Part shown: positions 44,791 to 55,510 of the stretch, piece by piece
Numbering within the stretch: position 1 is the stretch's first letter
Layout of the letters: each line of letters begins with the position of its first letter
Origin: Triplophysa rosa
Taxonomy: Eukaryota; Chordata; Actinopteri; Cypriniformes; Nemacheilidae
DNA length: 64,000 nt
Direction of reading: 5' to 3'
NCBI RefSeq assembly: GCF_024868665.1
Contig: NC_079914.1
Location: 4,731,859 to 4,795,858 of the forward strand
Made by a program: the position numbers and the translations under genes
Notes under the pieces: generated by a model
Told to the model about the DNA's origin: nothing
Databases searched by the model: none
Seen by the model: the letters and a program-made list of their open reading frames with translations, nothing else

Positions 44791-45884
44791 GGGCATTTTC
44801 CAAACAGCATTTATGCACCCTTGAAGGGCCCTTCACGAAGGGGGCGCCATTTGTTGGGGCGTTACAAATGAAAGTGAATACCTGAATCCCTTTGCGAAGG
44901 GCCCTTTCAGAAGTCCGTTAGTGATGGGTACATGCCATGGTCACTTCAAGGAAGTGAGTTCAGTTTGTGATCACGTGATCTTGGAGTTCTCGCGATGCAT
45001 TTTGAAGCAAATAAAGTGCGGGATTTTGACGTTACCTACAAATGTAAGTACAATAATTTAGTATGTATTTGCTATTTTTGTCAGTGATATATATGATTTA
45101 AAGTCCCCGTGAACCGGAAGTTGCGATCGTTTTTACTTCCGTATTCTGACTCATTTCCGAGTGAAAAGGAATTTCAAAGGAGAAAATTAGTGGGCGTGGC
45201 TTGCGTTTTTTACTGCGAATTGATTGGCTGTATATAAAAACAGCTGTTGCATTTGAAATGAAACTAGCAGCAGACTGACAGTTGAAGGGGAGGAGTTAAC
45301 GGATGCTCCGCCCAAGCCACCTAATCTATGTCATTTAAAATGGATAGTCATTTCAGGGCGGAGGTGCATTTTCAGATTTTAACTGAAGATTATGAGGGTA
45401 CATGAATTTTAAAAAGAATATGACCCACATTGATAAGCTATTTACTATAAACGCTGCAATATTTCATGAAAAAATAGGCATTGTCATTTTTTATTTCACT
45501 GGGACTTTAATATGGTTAAAATATAGTATAAGATAATTGAGTTTATAGGAAAATATGTTTCATATGTTTAAAAATAGCTACTTGTTTACAGGTTTCCTTT
45601 ATCATATACTTCCTTTATTAATACCAAGTGGAGTGAAAAAACAAGGTGAAATAATACATAATTACAACAACATGTATTAAAAATGTTGTTTATTTTCAAC
45701 AAACGAGCGCTGGATTCAGAGTGTGCACATGCGGCGTTGTCAAGGTTACCTTAGGCCAGTCATTCCCTTTGTGCAGGGAGTTCCAAACTCATACAGGACA
45801 GACAGTAATGCCCTAGTAGACCCTTCAAACGGTTCACTTCAAGGGCTCAGCATAGGGATGCTCACTTCCGTTTGGAAAATGCCC
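44791..45884. mobile_element. TIR element with gggcattttccaaac ends, host of a nested MITE
   Basis: Ends 'gggcattttccaaac' (44791) and 'gtttggaaaatgccc' (45884) are perfect 15-bp inverted repeats. Further inward pairing involves 'cccttgaagggccc' and 'cacttcaagggct'. No clear target duplication and no transposase. The TTAA MITE 45102-45506 is inserted in its middle, leaving about 690 bp of original sequence. Confidence 0.75.
45102..45506. mobile_element. TTAA MITE (AGTCCCCGTGAA family), complete copy
   Basis: Ends AGTCCCCGTGAA and TTCACTGGGACT, flanked by TTAA at 45098-45101 and 45507-45510. It is 405 bp, with the same interior as 43443-43880 and weaker similarity to 27746-28169. Nested in the element above, so it is the younger insertion. 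Confidence 0.88.
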
Positions 45885-47504
45885 AGTTTGTATATCAACT
45901 GTACAGCTGCAGTGGCTTGTTTCCAGGTGTCAGGTCACCGCGGGTCTCTCAGCTGAAGACCTCTAACAATCAAATGCCCCGAGGCTTTAGTTCCATTGGC
46001 TCGATCTGTAATCCATGCCTGCTAAGGTCAATACTCACTCAGTTTGAAAAAAAAGGAAAATTTTAACCAAACCCCATAAATCTTCTCATTCTCTGGGCTG
46101 TGTATTGGTGAAAGAAAACCAGAGGCGTTAAAGCAATGCACCTTTATAAAAATATAAATCCTACACTGCAAACATAAGGTGTCAGGCGAGTCAGATGGGA
46201 TATAACTATAAGACAGAAAGATAAATGTTCAAAAATGGTATTTGGCTTTCTGTCAGAATTCCTGTAGAGAGTGTGTGTACCTCAGAAATGGCCCGGGCAA
46301 CCCAGCTGGATGGTAATTCCAATCTGACACATTACGTGGAAACCGGAGGCCAGATCTCGGATCGGTGTTGCTGGGGGACGTGGTGAAAAGCTCACAAGAA
46401 TGCACGAAGGGGAGCTGTGAATTTAATAGCGGCTTTGCTCAGGCCGTGTGGATTTGTGTAGTAAACCTGAAGTCAAAAGTTTGGTTTGTTGAACTTTAAA
46501 GTAGATATGAAGCTTGAAATGTTTGAATGAAGAGCATGGTTGTGTGTGTATAATGGAGGTATGTGGTATAATGGAAGTATGTGGTATAATGTGTGTGTGT
46601 GTTTTGCTTTGAACCGTCTATTCTGCAGTTAAAAGACTTGACTCTTTCATTCATCCAGTACTGGATGTCTTTCATCTGAGTGCACCTTGTAAAGCTATAC
46701 GTCGCTTACGTAACTTCAAAAGGGAATTCAACAGTTCCATAGTTCCTTATTTATTCATTCATTTCCCATAGATTAATCATTAATGCACACCTTTTCCATT
46801 ATCTTAAAGGTTACAGAAGGAGAAAGATCCACTTCAATAAGCTTCAATAATCAGTGAAATTAAGCCGTACTGTATAAAAGCAATTTATAATTACTTAACA
46901 CCCTACAGTGACATTTTTATACTGCAAAAGACTCAATTTTATAGATTTTCTGTACTTGCGTATTTATTAATTGATGTTCCGTATTTGATTATATATTAAT
47001 GCATGTGACATTTCAGAAGGTGAAAGAAGAAATCAAATTAAGCCATTTTGTATATGAGCTATACATTTAAACATAATGTCATGCAATTATGTTTTCATTT
47101 AGGTGAAAAACTGCTTCTAAATGACTCTACACGATATAAATTCCCCAAAATCATAAACCTTAATGCTATTTTTAGCTCTTCGCCAAGACTAAATTTGGGA
47201 ATCTGTGATTTAGAAATATGCACATTCAGGCTTGATATTTATCAACTCTGTGGTTACGTCGCCATCTCATGGACATTAACGTACTTACAACTCCGTTTTT
47301 TATACATCCAAATTCATAAAAGCAACACGCTGTGACATTCCATAATTCTTTGTCACATTTACATTGGGGATGGTGTTTTAATCATATTAAAAATGCATGC
47401 ATTAGATTTGTATTAGGTAAAATGGATATGTCAAACAAACCAAGAGTCTGCAAGCCAGTTACACCACACCTTTACAAGCCACTTTGCATCGATTTTAAAT
47501 CAAG
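45885..47504. promoter_or_regulatory. Unassigned; candidate conserved non-coding element (45900-46460)
   Basis: About 45900-46460 is repeat-free and balanced; no exon recognised. A small tandem 'gtatgtggtataatg' repeat and a (GT)n run lie at 46545-46602. The remainder is AT-rich and unassigned. Confidence 0.28.
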
Positions 47505-47650
47505 TTCACCCCAAAAATGACACTTATGTCATTGCCGACTTGTGAGACTTTCTTACTTCTGCAGAACACAAAAGCACAAAATAAGATATTTTGAAAAACA
47601 TTGATAACCAAATTGGCCCCCATTGAGTTCTATTGTACGGAAATCTGAGC
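47505..47650. repeat. Short palindromic DNA repeat, half copy G
   Basis: Left half: 'caccccaaaaatgacact', 'cagaacacaaaagcacaa', 'agatattttgaaaaacattg'. The right arm is missing. Confidence 0.55.
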
Positions 47651-48857
47651 TACAATATTTTTGCATTTACTTCCAACAGTATGTCTACAGTTTAGTGTGT
47701 TATCATCACACATAAAATGTTTCAATCTTTTAAGTGTATATTTTGTTATCTAGTGCAATGACATATTCACATCAAGTCTGGCTAAGCGACAAAATACTTT
47801 TCGTGACCACTGTTGGTACCACTAAGGTCTTAATCCCTACTGTTTAGGAAATTAACCAGACATGCAAGAACCCTTTAAATACTTAATTACACAATTTGTA
47901 ACTTCCGAAAATGTCATTTACTTGTTTCTAGGGATACGGCTCAGTGTTTGAAGCCCAAATGAGCCGCTGCTAAACTGCCTTTGGGAATAATTGACGAAAC
48001 GGCTATAAGAAAATCAAATGCAAATTCACTTTCTTCAAAACAATAAAGGAAACTGTCCGATCAGCCACAAAATTCTGGGATTAAGATTGTTGTGCGAAGG
48101 GTAATGAGAGGCACGCCAGTCAAACTCCAAAGGAAAACACGCTGAACAAATCAATATAGTCATTTTCAACCTCGGTCTGCATTTATAACAGGTGAAAGAA
48201 TGTTTGAACAATGGATTATTGATTTTGTGCCAGGCTAACGCCTCCTTCGGCTTACCAAAGTTAGCAGAAGCATTTGAAGACAACTTTTCTCAGAATTTTA
48301 GAGGTCTAACCCTTAGGCAGATCACAAAAGCCCAGTGTTAAAATTGGCCTCCTTACTTCTTCACAACGGCTTTTCAATTTCTGTTTAGACCTCATTCTAA
48401 GCAAACCACTTTACTGCCATATGATCTCATGGTTTAGAGCCGATAGGGCCTGACATGCCAGTTTATTTCAGCTAGTGCGAGTGAAATTCTGCTCTTAAAT
48501 CAGGATGCTCCCCAAACAGAGCATCTTCTTGTCAAGCTTTGAATCATTGAGCTGGAGTTATATTTGATCATAGCGTTTGTACGCTCCCCTTTTTAAAGAT
48601 ATATATTTTGTGCGTTCATAAAAATGTTTTTGGATATCCATCAAACAGCGCAGCCAAAATATAGACAATTGAACACTTTTTCTAACTTGGTCGGAAAGAT
48701 TCTCTTAAGACGTTTACACCATCATGACAGTAAATGGTTTGAGAGAAAACGGACCATAAAAAGACTCTTAAAAAGGTGCTTCACAGCGCTTGTTTTATGA
48801 ATGAAAATATAAGAATTAGATAAGTTTATGTTTAAAACAAGCAAACAAATATCTGCC
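47651..48857. promoter_or_regulatory. Candidate conserved non-coding element (47930-48560)
   Basis: Long repeat-free stretch with balanced composition and AT cores ('gggaataattgacg', 'gggattaagatt', 'ggattattgatttt'). No domain-bearing ORF. Inference only. Its right end carries the left target duplication ctgcc (48853-48857) of the next LTR. Confidence 0.32.
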
Positions 48858-49475
48858 TGTCACGGTCCTACCTTCTTGTTTATGAATTTTTAGTCATGTG
48901 GCAGGATCGGGACAGAGCCCTTTGGTTTTATGTGAGAAGGCCATGAGATGTTCATGTTTTGGACATCTCATGTGTTTTCTCGTGTCTTGTCATTGGCCCC
49001 GCCCCTCTTGTGTCATGTATTGCTTCCCTGCCTTGTCTAATGTTGCCCACCTGCCCTGTGTCATTATCCCTCGTTTGTCTTTCCTATATATACCCTCATG
49101 TTTCTTTGTCCTGTGCTCGTGTATTGCTTTGTGTATGGTTTGTGTGTCTGTTCTTGTACTCTGTGCCCATGCCCGTGTTCGTTCTCGTTGGAGAAGTCTT
49201 TGTGTTCCTGGTTCCTTGCCCTGCCTGTGTTCCCTTCCATGTTATTTTTGGTAAGACGTTTGGTCATTGTTTTTAGTTAGTTTATTTGTTGTTGGCTGTA
49301 CTTGTTTTCGTTTTGCCCCCTCGTGGGAAGTCTTTGTTTTCTTTATATCTCTTAGTTTCGTTTTCCCCCATTGAGGGTGTTTGTTTTGTGTTTTATTAGT
49401 TATTAAAGTCTAGATGAGTTAACCCCTTCACTGCCTGCCTGCATCTGGGTTCTTCTCTCCCTCGAGATCGTGACA
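48858..49475 (+). mobile_element. Solo LTR, family tgtcac...gtgaca, copy 2
   Basis: Begins 'tgtcacggtcctaccttctt', ends 'ctcgagatcgtgaca', and is flanked by a perfect 5-bp target duplication ctgcc (48853-48857 and 49476-49480). It is co-linear with copy 1 at 38722-39282 but about 57 bp longer through indels. TATA-like 'cctatatatac' and poly(A)-signal-like 'attaaagtct' set the plus orientation. Confidence 0.93.
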
Positions 49476-49480
49476 CTGCC

Positions 49481-49719
49481 AATGGGGTAAGAAGAACAAT
49501 CTTGAATTTAAATGTACCTTTTTCATAAGTAGCTCATTTAATAATCTCTTATTTTCTTTCATAAAACAAGACAAAATATCTTAGCTCGCTTTCATTGTCA
49601 AGTAAATGTATCTTAAGAACTTTTCTGGTTTTTTTTTTCAAGAAAACAAGACAAAAATGCTTAGTAAGAAATTCATTTTTTTGCAGTGTGAAGATGCTTC
49701 ATAGGCCTATTTAAATATA
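49481..49719. other. Unassigned spacer
   Basis: AT-rich; nothing recognised. TA at 49718-49719 is the left target site of the next element. Confidence 0.4.
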
Positions 49720-51277
49720 CAGGTGCTGGTCATATAATTAGAATATCATCAAAAAGTTGATTTATTTCACTAATTCCATTCAAAAAGTGAAACTTGTATA
49801 TTATATTCATTCATTACACACAGACTGATATATATCAAATGTTTATTTCTTTTAATTTGATGATTATAATTGACAACTAGTGAAAATCCCAAATTCAGTA
49901 TCTCAGAAAATTTGAATATTACTTAAGACCAATACAAAGAAAGGATTTTTAGAAATCTTGGCCAACTGAAAAGTATGAACATGAAAAGTATGAGCATGTA
50001 CAGCACTCAATACTTAGTTGGGGCTCCTTTTGCCTGAATTACTGCAGCAATGCGGCGTGGCATGGAGTCGATCAGTCTGTGGCACTGCTCAGGTGTTATG
50101 AGAGCCCAGGTTGCTCTGATAGTGGCCTTCAGCTCTTCTGCATTGTTGGGTCTGGCATATCGCATCTTCCTCTTCACAATACCCCATAGATTTTCTATGG
50201 GGTTAAGGTCAGGCGAGTTTGCTGGCCAATTAAGAACAGGGATACCATGGTCCTTAAACCAGGTACTGGTAGCTTTGGCACTGTGTGCAGGTGCCAAGTC
50301 CTGTTGGAAAATGAAATCTGCATCTCCATAAAGTTGGTCAGCAGCAGAAAGCATCAGAAGCGTCTCGCCTGGGCTAAAGACAAAAAGGACTGGACTGCTG
50401 CTGAGTGGTCCAAAGTTATGTTCTCTGATGAAAGTAAATTTTGCATTTCCTTTGGAAATCAGGGTCCCAGAGTCTGGAGGAAGAGAGGAGAGGCACAGAA
50501 TCCACGTTGCTTGAGGTCCAGTGTAAAGTTTCCACAGTCAGTGATGGTTTGGGGTGCCATGTCATCTGCTGGTGTTGGTCCACTGTGTTTTCTGAGGTCC
50601 AAGGTCAACGCAGCCGTATACCAGGAAGTTTTAGAGCACTTCATGCTTCCTGCTGCTGACCAACTTTATGGAGATGCAGATTTCATTTTCCAACAGGACT
50701 TGGCACCTGCACACAGTGCCAAAGCTACCAGTACCTGGTTTAAGGACCATGGTATCCCTGTTCTTAATTGGCCAGCAAACTCGCCTGACCTTAACCCCAT
50801 AGAAAATCTATGGGGTATTGTGAAGAGGAAGATGCGATATGCCAGACCCAACAATGCAGAAGAGCTGAAGGCCACTATCAGAGCAACCTGGGCTCTCATA
50901 ACACCTGAGCAGTGCCACAGACTGATCGACTCCATGCCACGCCGCATTGCTGCAGTAATTCAGGCAAAAGGAGCCCCAACTAAGTATTGAGTGCTGTACA
51001 TGCTCATACTTTTCATGTTCATACTTTTCAGTTGGCCAAGATTTCTAAAAATCCTTTCTTTGTATTGGTCTTAAGTAATATTCTAATTTTCTGAGATACT
51101 GAATTTGGGATTTTCATTAGTTGTCAGTTATAATCATCAAATTAAAAGAAATAAACATTTGAAATATATCAGTCTGTGTGTAATGAATGAATATAATATA
51201 CAAGTTTCACTTTTTGAATGGAATTAGTGAAATAAATCAACTTTTTGATGATATTCTAATTATATGACCAGCACCTG
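49720..51277 (+). mobile_element. Tc1-like element rearranged into a 635-bp-arm palindrome
   Basis: Ends CAGGTGCTGGTCATATAATT and its inverse, flanked by TA on both sides (49718-49719 and 51278-51279), the Tc1/mariner target. Arms 49720-50354 and 50643-51277 are inverted repeats of 635 bp with about five differences and no net indel. Each arm carries the terminal repeat plus the last 116 codons of the transposase. The 288-bp spacer (50355-50642) carries the start of the catalytic domain. The element's true 5' half, with the DNA-binding region, has been replaced by an inverted copy of its 3' half. Confidence 0.92.
50355..50990 (+). pseudogene. Tc1-like transposase, N-terminally truncated catalytic domain
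   Basis: The continuous frame 50247-50990 encodes a DD34E catalytic domain. The first Asp is in 'VMFSDESKF', the second in 'IFQQDLAPAH' and the Glu in 'DLNPIENLW', with 34 residues between the last two. The C-terminus 'VIQAKGAPTKY' is typical of the family. The enzyme would cut and paste TA-flanked DNA. The paired helix-turn-helix DNA-binding domains are absent: upstream of 'KHQKRLAWAKDKKDW' the frame runs into the inverted arm, so about 36 codons there are antisense sequence. The catalytic triad is intact but end recognition should be lost. The minus-strand frame 50007-50354 is the inverted copy of the C-terminal part, not a separate gene. Confidence 0.88.
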
Positions 51278-51279
51278 TA

Positions 51280-52577
51280 GTTGCTGGTTACTAGACCCCT
51301 CCAACTTATATGGTTATATTACAGAAATAGCCTACACATTAACAATAACACCCTAAAAAAACATGTTTCGAAAACGTTTTTCTTAATTTCTTAAACAGGT
51401 CCACAAAAAGCTTTTTTCTAAACTATCCACCGTGATCCTCTGTCATTAAGAGAAGCGAAAATGGCGACATCATCAGGACGAGAAGCGAGTTGCAGATAAT
51501 ATTAACAAAGCACGCACATTAAGAAACGATTCGGGGATTCTCGAAATGATGTCGTTTTGTTAAATTGGAATCAATATTTTTTACCTTGTCCTAACAAAGA
51601 ACCATTAGGCCTAACATCAGAAAAACCTTTGAGCAAATGGTTGCTTGTTCTTTGGGGAACCAAAAGTTGTTCTATATATGGCATTGATGTGACAATCCTT
51701 TTATATAGTCAATTGAGGATGTTTAAGTCACAATTAACTGATAAACATTTAACTTGATTCAGATTTTAACAGTTTATGAAATAAACTATTTACAGATATC
51801 TCCAACTAATTCCTGTTCTGTACAGCTTCTGTAACTTATCAATTGGAGAGCAACGCTTAGCAAAGGGTCAATCATAAAGAAAACGCAAAGATATTTATAA
51901 CTTCCAACGATTTTTTTTTTTTTTTTTAAGTCTGCACAACTTGCATTAGCCTCCATCTGCCTGGATAACTTTGGTGACTTGAAACAATGGTCTTAAATAA
52001 GATTTCACCTTCTGAGGCAGCAGAATTAATTGTAACATCTGCCCCGTGGTGCCGAGCTGACAGCAACTCCCCATCTTCAATTATTTCCAGCAAATATAGT
52101 GAATCTGCCCACTTTTCTTCTATTATTCAATGTAATCTCAGCAATATTTCGCACCTGCCCTGATCTCAATATTATCATTCCCTCCAGAGGGTTGACAGCA
52201 TCATTGCTTCAGGCCATGCGGAGACCGTCTCGGCACGGAATGCTGAGGTGATGATTTCATTTCCATATTTTTAGCCGCTACAGCAGAAGAGGTTATTGGT
52301 TTATGGACGTGACATCTTGCATGCGTGTCAGATCTCTGCCATCATTAGTGTGATCCGTTGTACTTATTTTTAACTGTTTGTCGATGCTGCGATTTACGAA
52401 ATGCGTTGGCAAAACACATTTCATATGTTTTTGTAACTCAAAACATAAATTGTTTCTTTTACTTTTTAAAATATGAAGTCTATTGGTTGCTTTTTCTATT
52501 ATGAAATTCCAGCTTGACAACCATGTTAACCCTTTCTGGTAGACTTAGACAGGTCTTGCTTTAGCTAGTTAAGAAGG
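51280..52577. promoter_or_regulatory. Unassigned; candidate conserved non-coding element (51940-52330)
   Basis: About 51940-52330 is repeat-free and balanced, with no domain-bearing ORF. A poly-T run lies at about 51911-51928. Inference only. Confidence 0.28.
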
Positions 52578-54014
52578 CTAAGTATTCACAGGCTTTGCCA
52601 TGACACTCAAAATTGAGCTTAGGTGCATCCTGTTTCCACTGATCTTTCTTGAGATGTTTCTACAACTTGATTGGAGTCCACCTGTGGTAAATTCAGTTGA
52701 TTGGACATGATTTGGAAAGGCACACACCTGTCTATATAAGGTCTCACAGTTAACAGTGCATGTCAGAGCACAAACCAAGCCATGAAGTCCAAGGAATTGT
52801 CTGTAGACCGCCGAGACAGGATTGTATCAAGGCACAGTGGGGAAGGGTACATAAAAATTTCTGCAGCAATGAAGGTCCCAATGAGCACAGTGTCCTCCAT
52901 AATCCGTAAATGGAAAAAGTTTGGAACCACCAGGACTCTTCCTAGAGCTGGCCGCCCGGCCAAACTGAGCGATCGGGGGAGAAGGGCCTTAGTCAGGGAG
53001 ATGACCAAGAACCCGATGGTCACTCTGACAGAGCTCCAGCATGTCTCTGTGGAGAGAGGTGAACCTTCCAGAAGAACAACCATCTCTGCAGCACTCCACC
53101 AATCAGGTCTGTATGGCAGAGTGGCCAGACGGAAGCCACTCTTCAGTAAAAGGCACATGACAGCCCACCTGGAGTTTGCCAAAAGGCACCTGAAGGACTC
53201 TCAGACCTTGAGAAACAAGATTCCCTGGTCTGATGAAACAAAGATTGAATTCTGGCCTGAATGGCAAGCGTCATGTCTGGAGGAAACCAGGCACCGCTCA
53301 TCACCTGGCCAATACCATCCCTACAGTGAAGCATGGTGGTGGCAGCATCATGCTGTGGGGATGTTTTTCAGCGGGCAGGAACTGGGAGACTAGTCAGGAT
53401 TGAGGGAAAGATGAATGCAGCAATGTACAGAGACATCCTCGATGAAAACCTGCTACAGAGTGTTCTGGACCTCAGACTGGGGCGAAGGTTCATCTTCCAA
53501 CAGGGCAATGACCCTAAGCACACAGCCAAGATAACAAAGGAGTGGCTACAGGACAACTCTGTGAATGTCCTTGAGTGGCCCAGCCAGAGCCCAGACTTGA
53601 ACCCGATTGAACATCTCTGGAGAGATCTGAAAATGGCTGTGCACCGACGCTCCCCATCCAACCTGATGGAGTTTGAGAGGTCCTGCAAAGAAGAATGGGA
53701 GAAACTGCCCAAAAATAGGTGTGACAAGCTTGTAGCATCATCCTCAAAAAGACTTGAGGCTGTAATTGGTGCCAAAGGTGCTTCAACAAAGTATTGAGCA
53801 AAGCCTGTGAATACTTATGTACATGTGCTTTTTTCGTTTTTAATTTTTAATAAATTTGCAAAGATTTCAAACAAACTTCTTTCACACTGTCATTATGGGG
53901 TTATGTTTGTAGAATTTTGAGGAAAATAATGAATTTAATCCATTTTGGAATAAGGCTGTAATATAACAAAATGTGGAAAAAGTGAAGCGCTGTGAATACT
54001 TTCCGGATGCACTG
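52578..54014 (+). mobile_element. Tc1-like element, left end truncated
   Basis: The right terminal repeat ends 'tccggatgcactg' at 54014, followed by TA. The left side starts within the inner part of the inverted repeat ('aagtattcacaggctttgcc' at about 52579), which pairs with 'agcctgtgaatactta' near 53804-53819. The outer ~190 bp of the left terminal repeat are gone, so it cannot be mobilised. It contains a broken transposase gene and a TATA-like 'ctatataagg' at about 52732. Confidence 0.9.
52782..53797 (+). pseudogene. Tc1-like transposase pseudogene
   Basis: Begins MKSKELSVDRRDRIV at 52782 with the paired-like helix-turn-helix region ('YIKISAAMKVPMSTVSSIIR', 'TLPRAGRPAKLS') and the first catalytic Asp in '[10 protein letters not shown]' near 53230. 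The frame is lost around 53255 and regained near 53375 by at least two indels. The last part (53333-53797 frame) carries '[13 protein letters not shown]', 'FQQGNDPKHTAK', 'SPDLNPIEHLW' and the terminal 'VIGAKGASTKY'. The residue 34 positions before the catalytic Glu, Asp in active relatives such as Sleeping Beauty (MDNDPKH context), is Gly here. Frameshifts and the catalytic change both predict no activity. Confidence 0.9.
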
Positions 54015-54016
54015 TA

Positions 54017-54114
54017 TGTATGGTGGTGTCGATACAAAAAAAGTTAATTTGTAAACTTATTTCTTAAATCTGATTGGTTGATTTAAATGTTGTCCCGGGG
54101 TCAACATGATGTTG
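54017..54114. other. Unassigned spacer
   Basis: Nothing recognised. Confidence 0.4.
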
Positions 54115-54122
54115 CCCTAAGG

Positions 54123-54315
54123 CAGTGGTCACCAACCCTGCTCCTGGAGATCGACCGTCCTGCAGACTGCAGCTCCAACCCTGCTTCAGCACACCTGTCT
54201 GTAATTATCAAGAAAACCTAAACACCTTGATTAGATAGTTCAGGTGTGTTTGATTGGGGTTGGAGCTGAAATCTTCAGGACGGTTGATCTCCAGGAGCAG
54301 GGTTGGTGACCACTG
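54123..54315. mobile_element. hAT-type MITE, 193 bp
   Basis: Long inverted arms start CAGTGGTCACCAACCCTGCT and end with its complement. A perfect 8-bp target duplication ccctaagg flanks it (54115-54122 and 54316-54323). CAG...CTG ends and 8 bp indicate hAT. No coding capacity. Confidence 0.93.
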
Positions 54316-54323
54316 CCCTAAGG

Positions 54324-55062
54324 ACATCAACCACTTGTCAAAATCAGGAGCGCCGACAGACGGCAGCATGCCACACTACAGATGAGAACATATGTTGCAC
54401 TATAGTGGTGTAATGGCTGGCAGAGGCCTGTTAAAGCTTGTTCTGCAGAGGATAATCAACACCTACTCATGTGATAATGAAGCGGCTCTCTGTTGTATGT
54501 AACAGGCCTCAATAAGGTCACCACAACAAACACAGGGATTGGATTCAATTTGCAGTTTGACCTTCGCTGTTTTGAGGGTTGATGCAATTTGTAAGCTTCA
54601 ATTTTACATTTCGTTGTTCTGAAAGCATCGCATGCATTGGCGAGATTAAGACATGAAGATGCTTTGAAGAGAAGAAATTTCCTTCTAAATATGATCATTA
54701 ATCATATATGGTAAACATGATTTTAATATCAACATAGGGCTGTGCCGATAAACTATATCATATCGAATCGCGATAGAATGTATTTCAAAAATGATGATAA
54801 GCTATTGGCATTTTGACTCGATATGGATTAATTTTACAGTCTAACAGAACGCAGAAATAAACGCAACAACAGTCAGTCAGCGTGCAGCTTTTATCATGCG
54901 CGTCAAAGTACAAAGTCCATTTCATACTGCACTTGGCAAAGAAAACTCAACATGAGGAGGAAAACATGACTGGAAGCGGAAACAAAGGTGAAACTAACCT
55001 CGAGTTGTCATCACGCGGTTTATCAAGTGTCTTATTTTTTTTCGCAATCGCCGGTATTACCT
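54324..55062. other. Unassigned DNA
   Basis: No gene recognised. A 'gggctgtgccgataaac' phrase near 54736 resembles a fragment of a common vertebrate interspersed repeat. Confidence 0.35.
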
Positions 55063-55400
55063 TTGTGTTTCACTAGCGTTCTGGTAGCCTAATTTCTGCT
55101 ATTGTTGATATCTTCCACGTCGTTAATTTTGTTGTACCAGAGAGTTATATTCTGAGACATGAATCGGTGGAGTATTTATTATTGTACTTTAAATCTTGAA
55201 TCTCCTGTTATCTGAATGTTGTCTGCTTTTATTACGATTTGGATGCTAATTCTGTTTTATGTACACTCTGAAACTTTGTAAATAACTGTAAATATTCTTG
55301 TATATACTAAATTGCCAAATTAAGGGACGTAGGGGGTTAGACGCCATTTTGTTTATATACATCTTTTTTGTCACTTTGCTTATGGTTGAGGGAGGGAAAT
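55063..55400 (+). repeat. 5' LTR, partial
   Basis: Positions 55063-55397 match 60436-60770. The U3 part of the 3' LTR (60227-60435) has no counterpart here, and neither does the last ~205 bp of the 3' LTR, so the 5' LTR lost its promoter side and its end. Confidence 0.8.
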
Positions 55401-55412
55401 TGGGGGCTCGTC
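55401..55412 (+). promoter_or_regulatory. Primer-binding-site-like sequence (tRNA-Pro type)
   Basis: TGGGGGCTCGTC directly downstream of the 5' LTR matches the first 12 bases of the tRNA-Pro primer site known from gammaretroviruses; the following bases diverge. It would prime minus-strand DNA synthesis. Confidence 0.6.
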
Positions 55413-55510
55413 TTAAAACTCCGGAAATAGATATTTGGAAACTCATGAAATTGGCTTTGTGGTTGTTCATTTGCCTGGTGGTTTTTATTTTAAGGCAGAG
55501 GGAATTAGAA

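Noticed and set aside
50007..50354. Independent minus-strand transposase gene
   Set aside because: It is the inverted arm of the palindromic Tc1-like element and codes only for the duplicated C-terminus.
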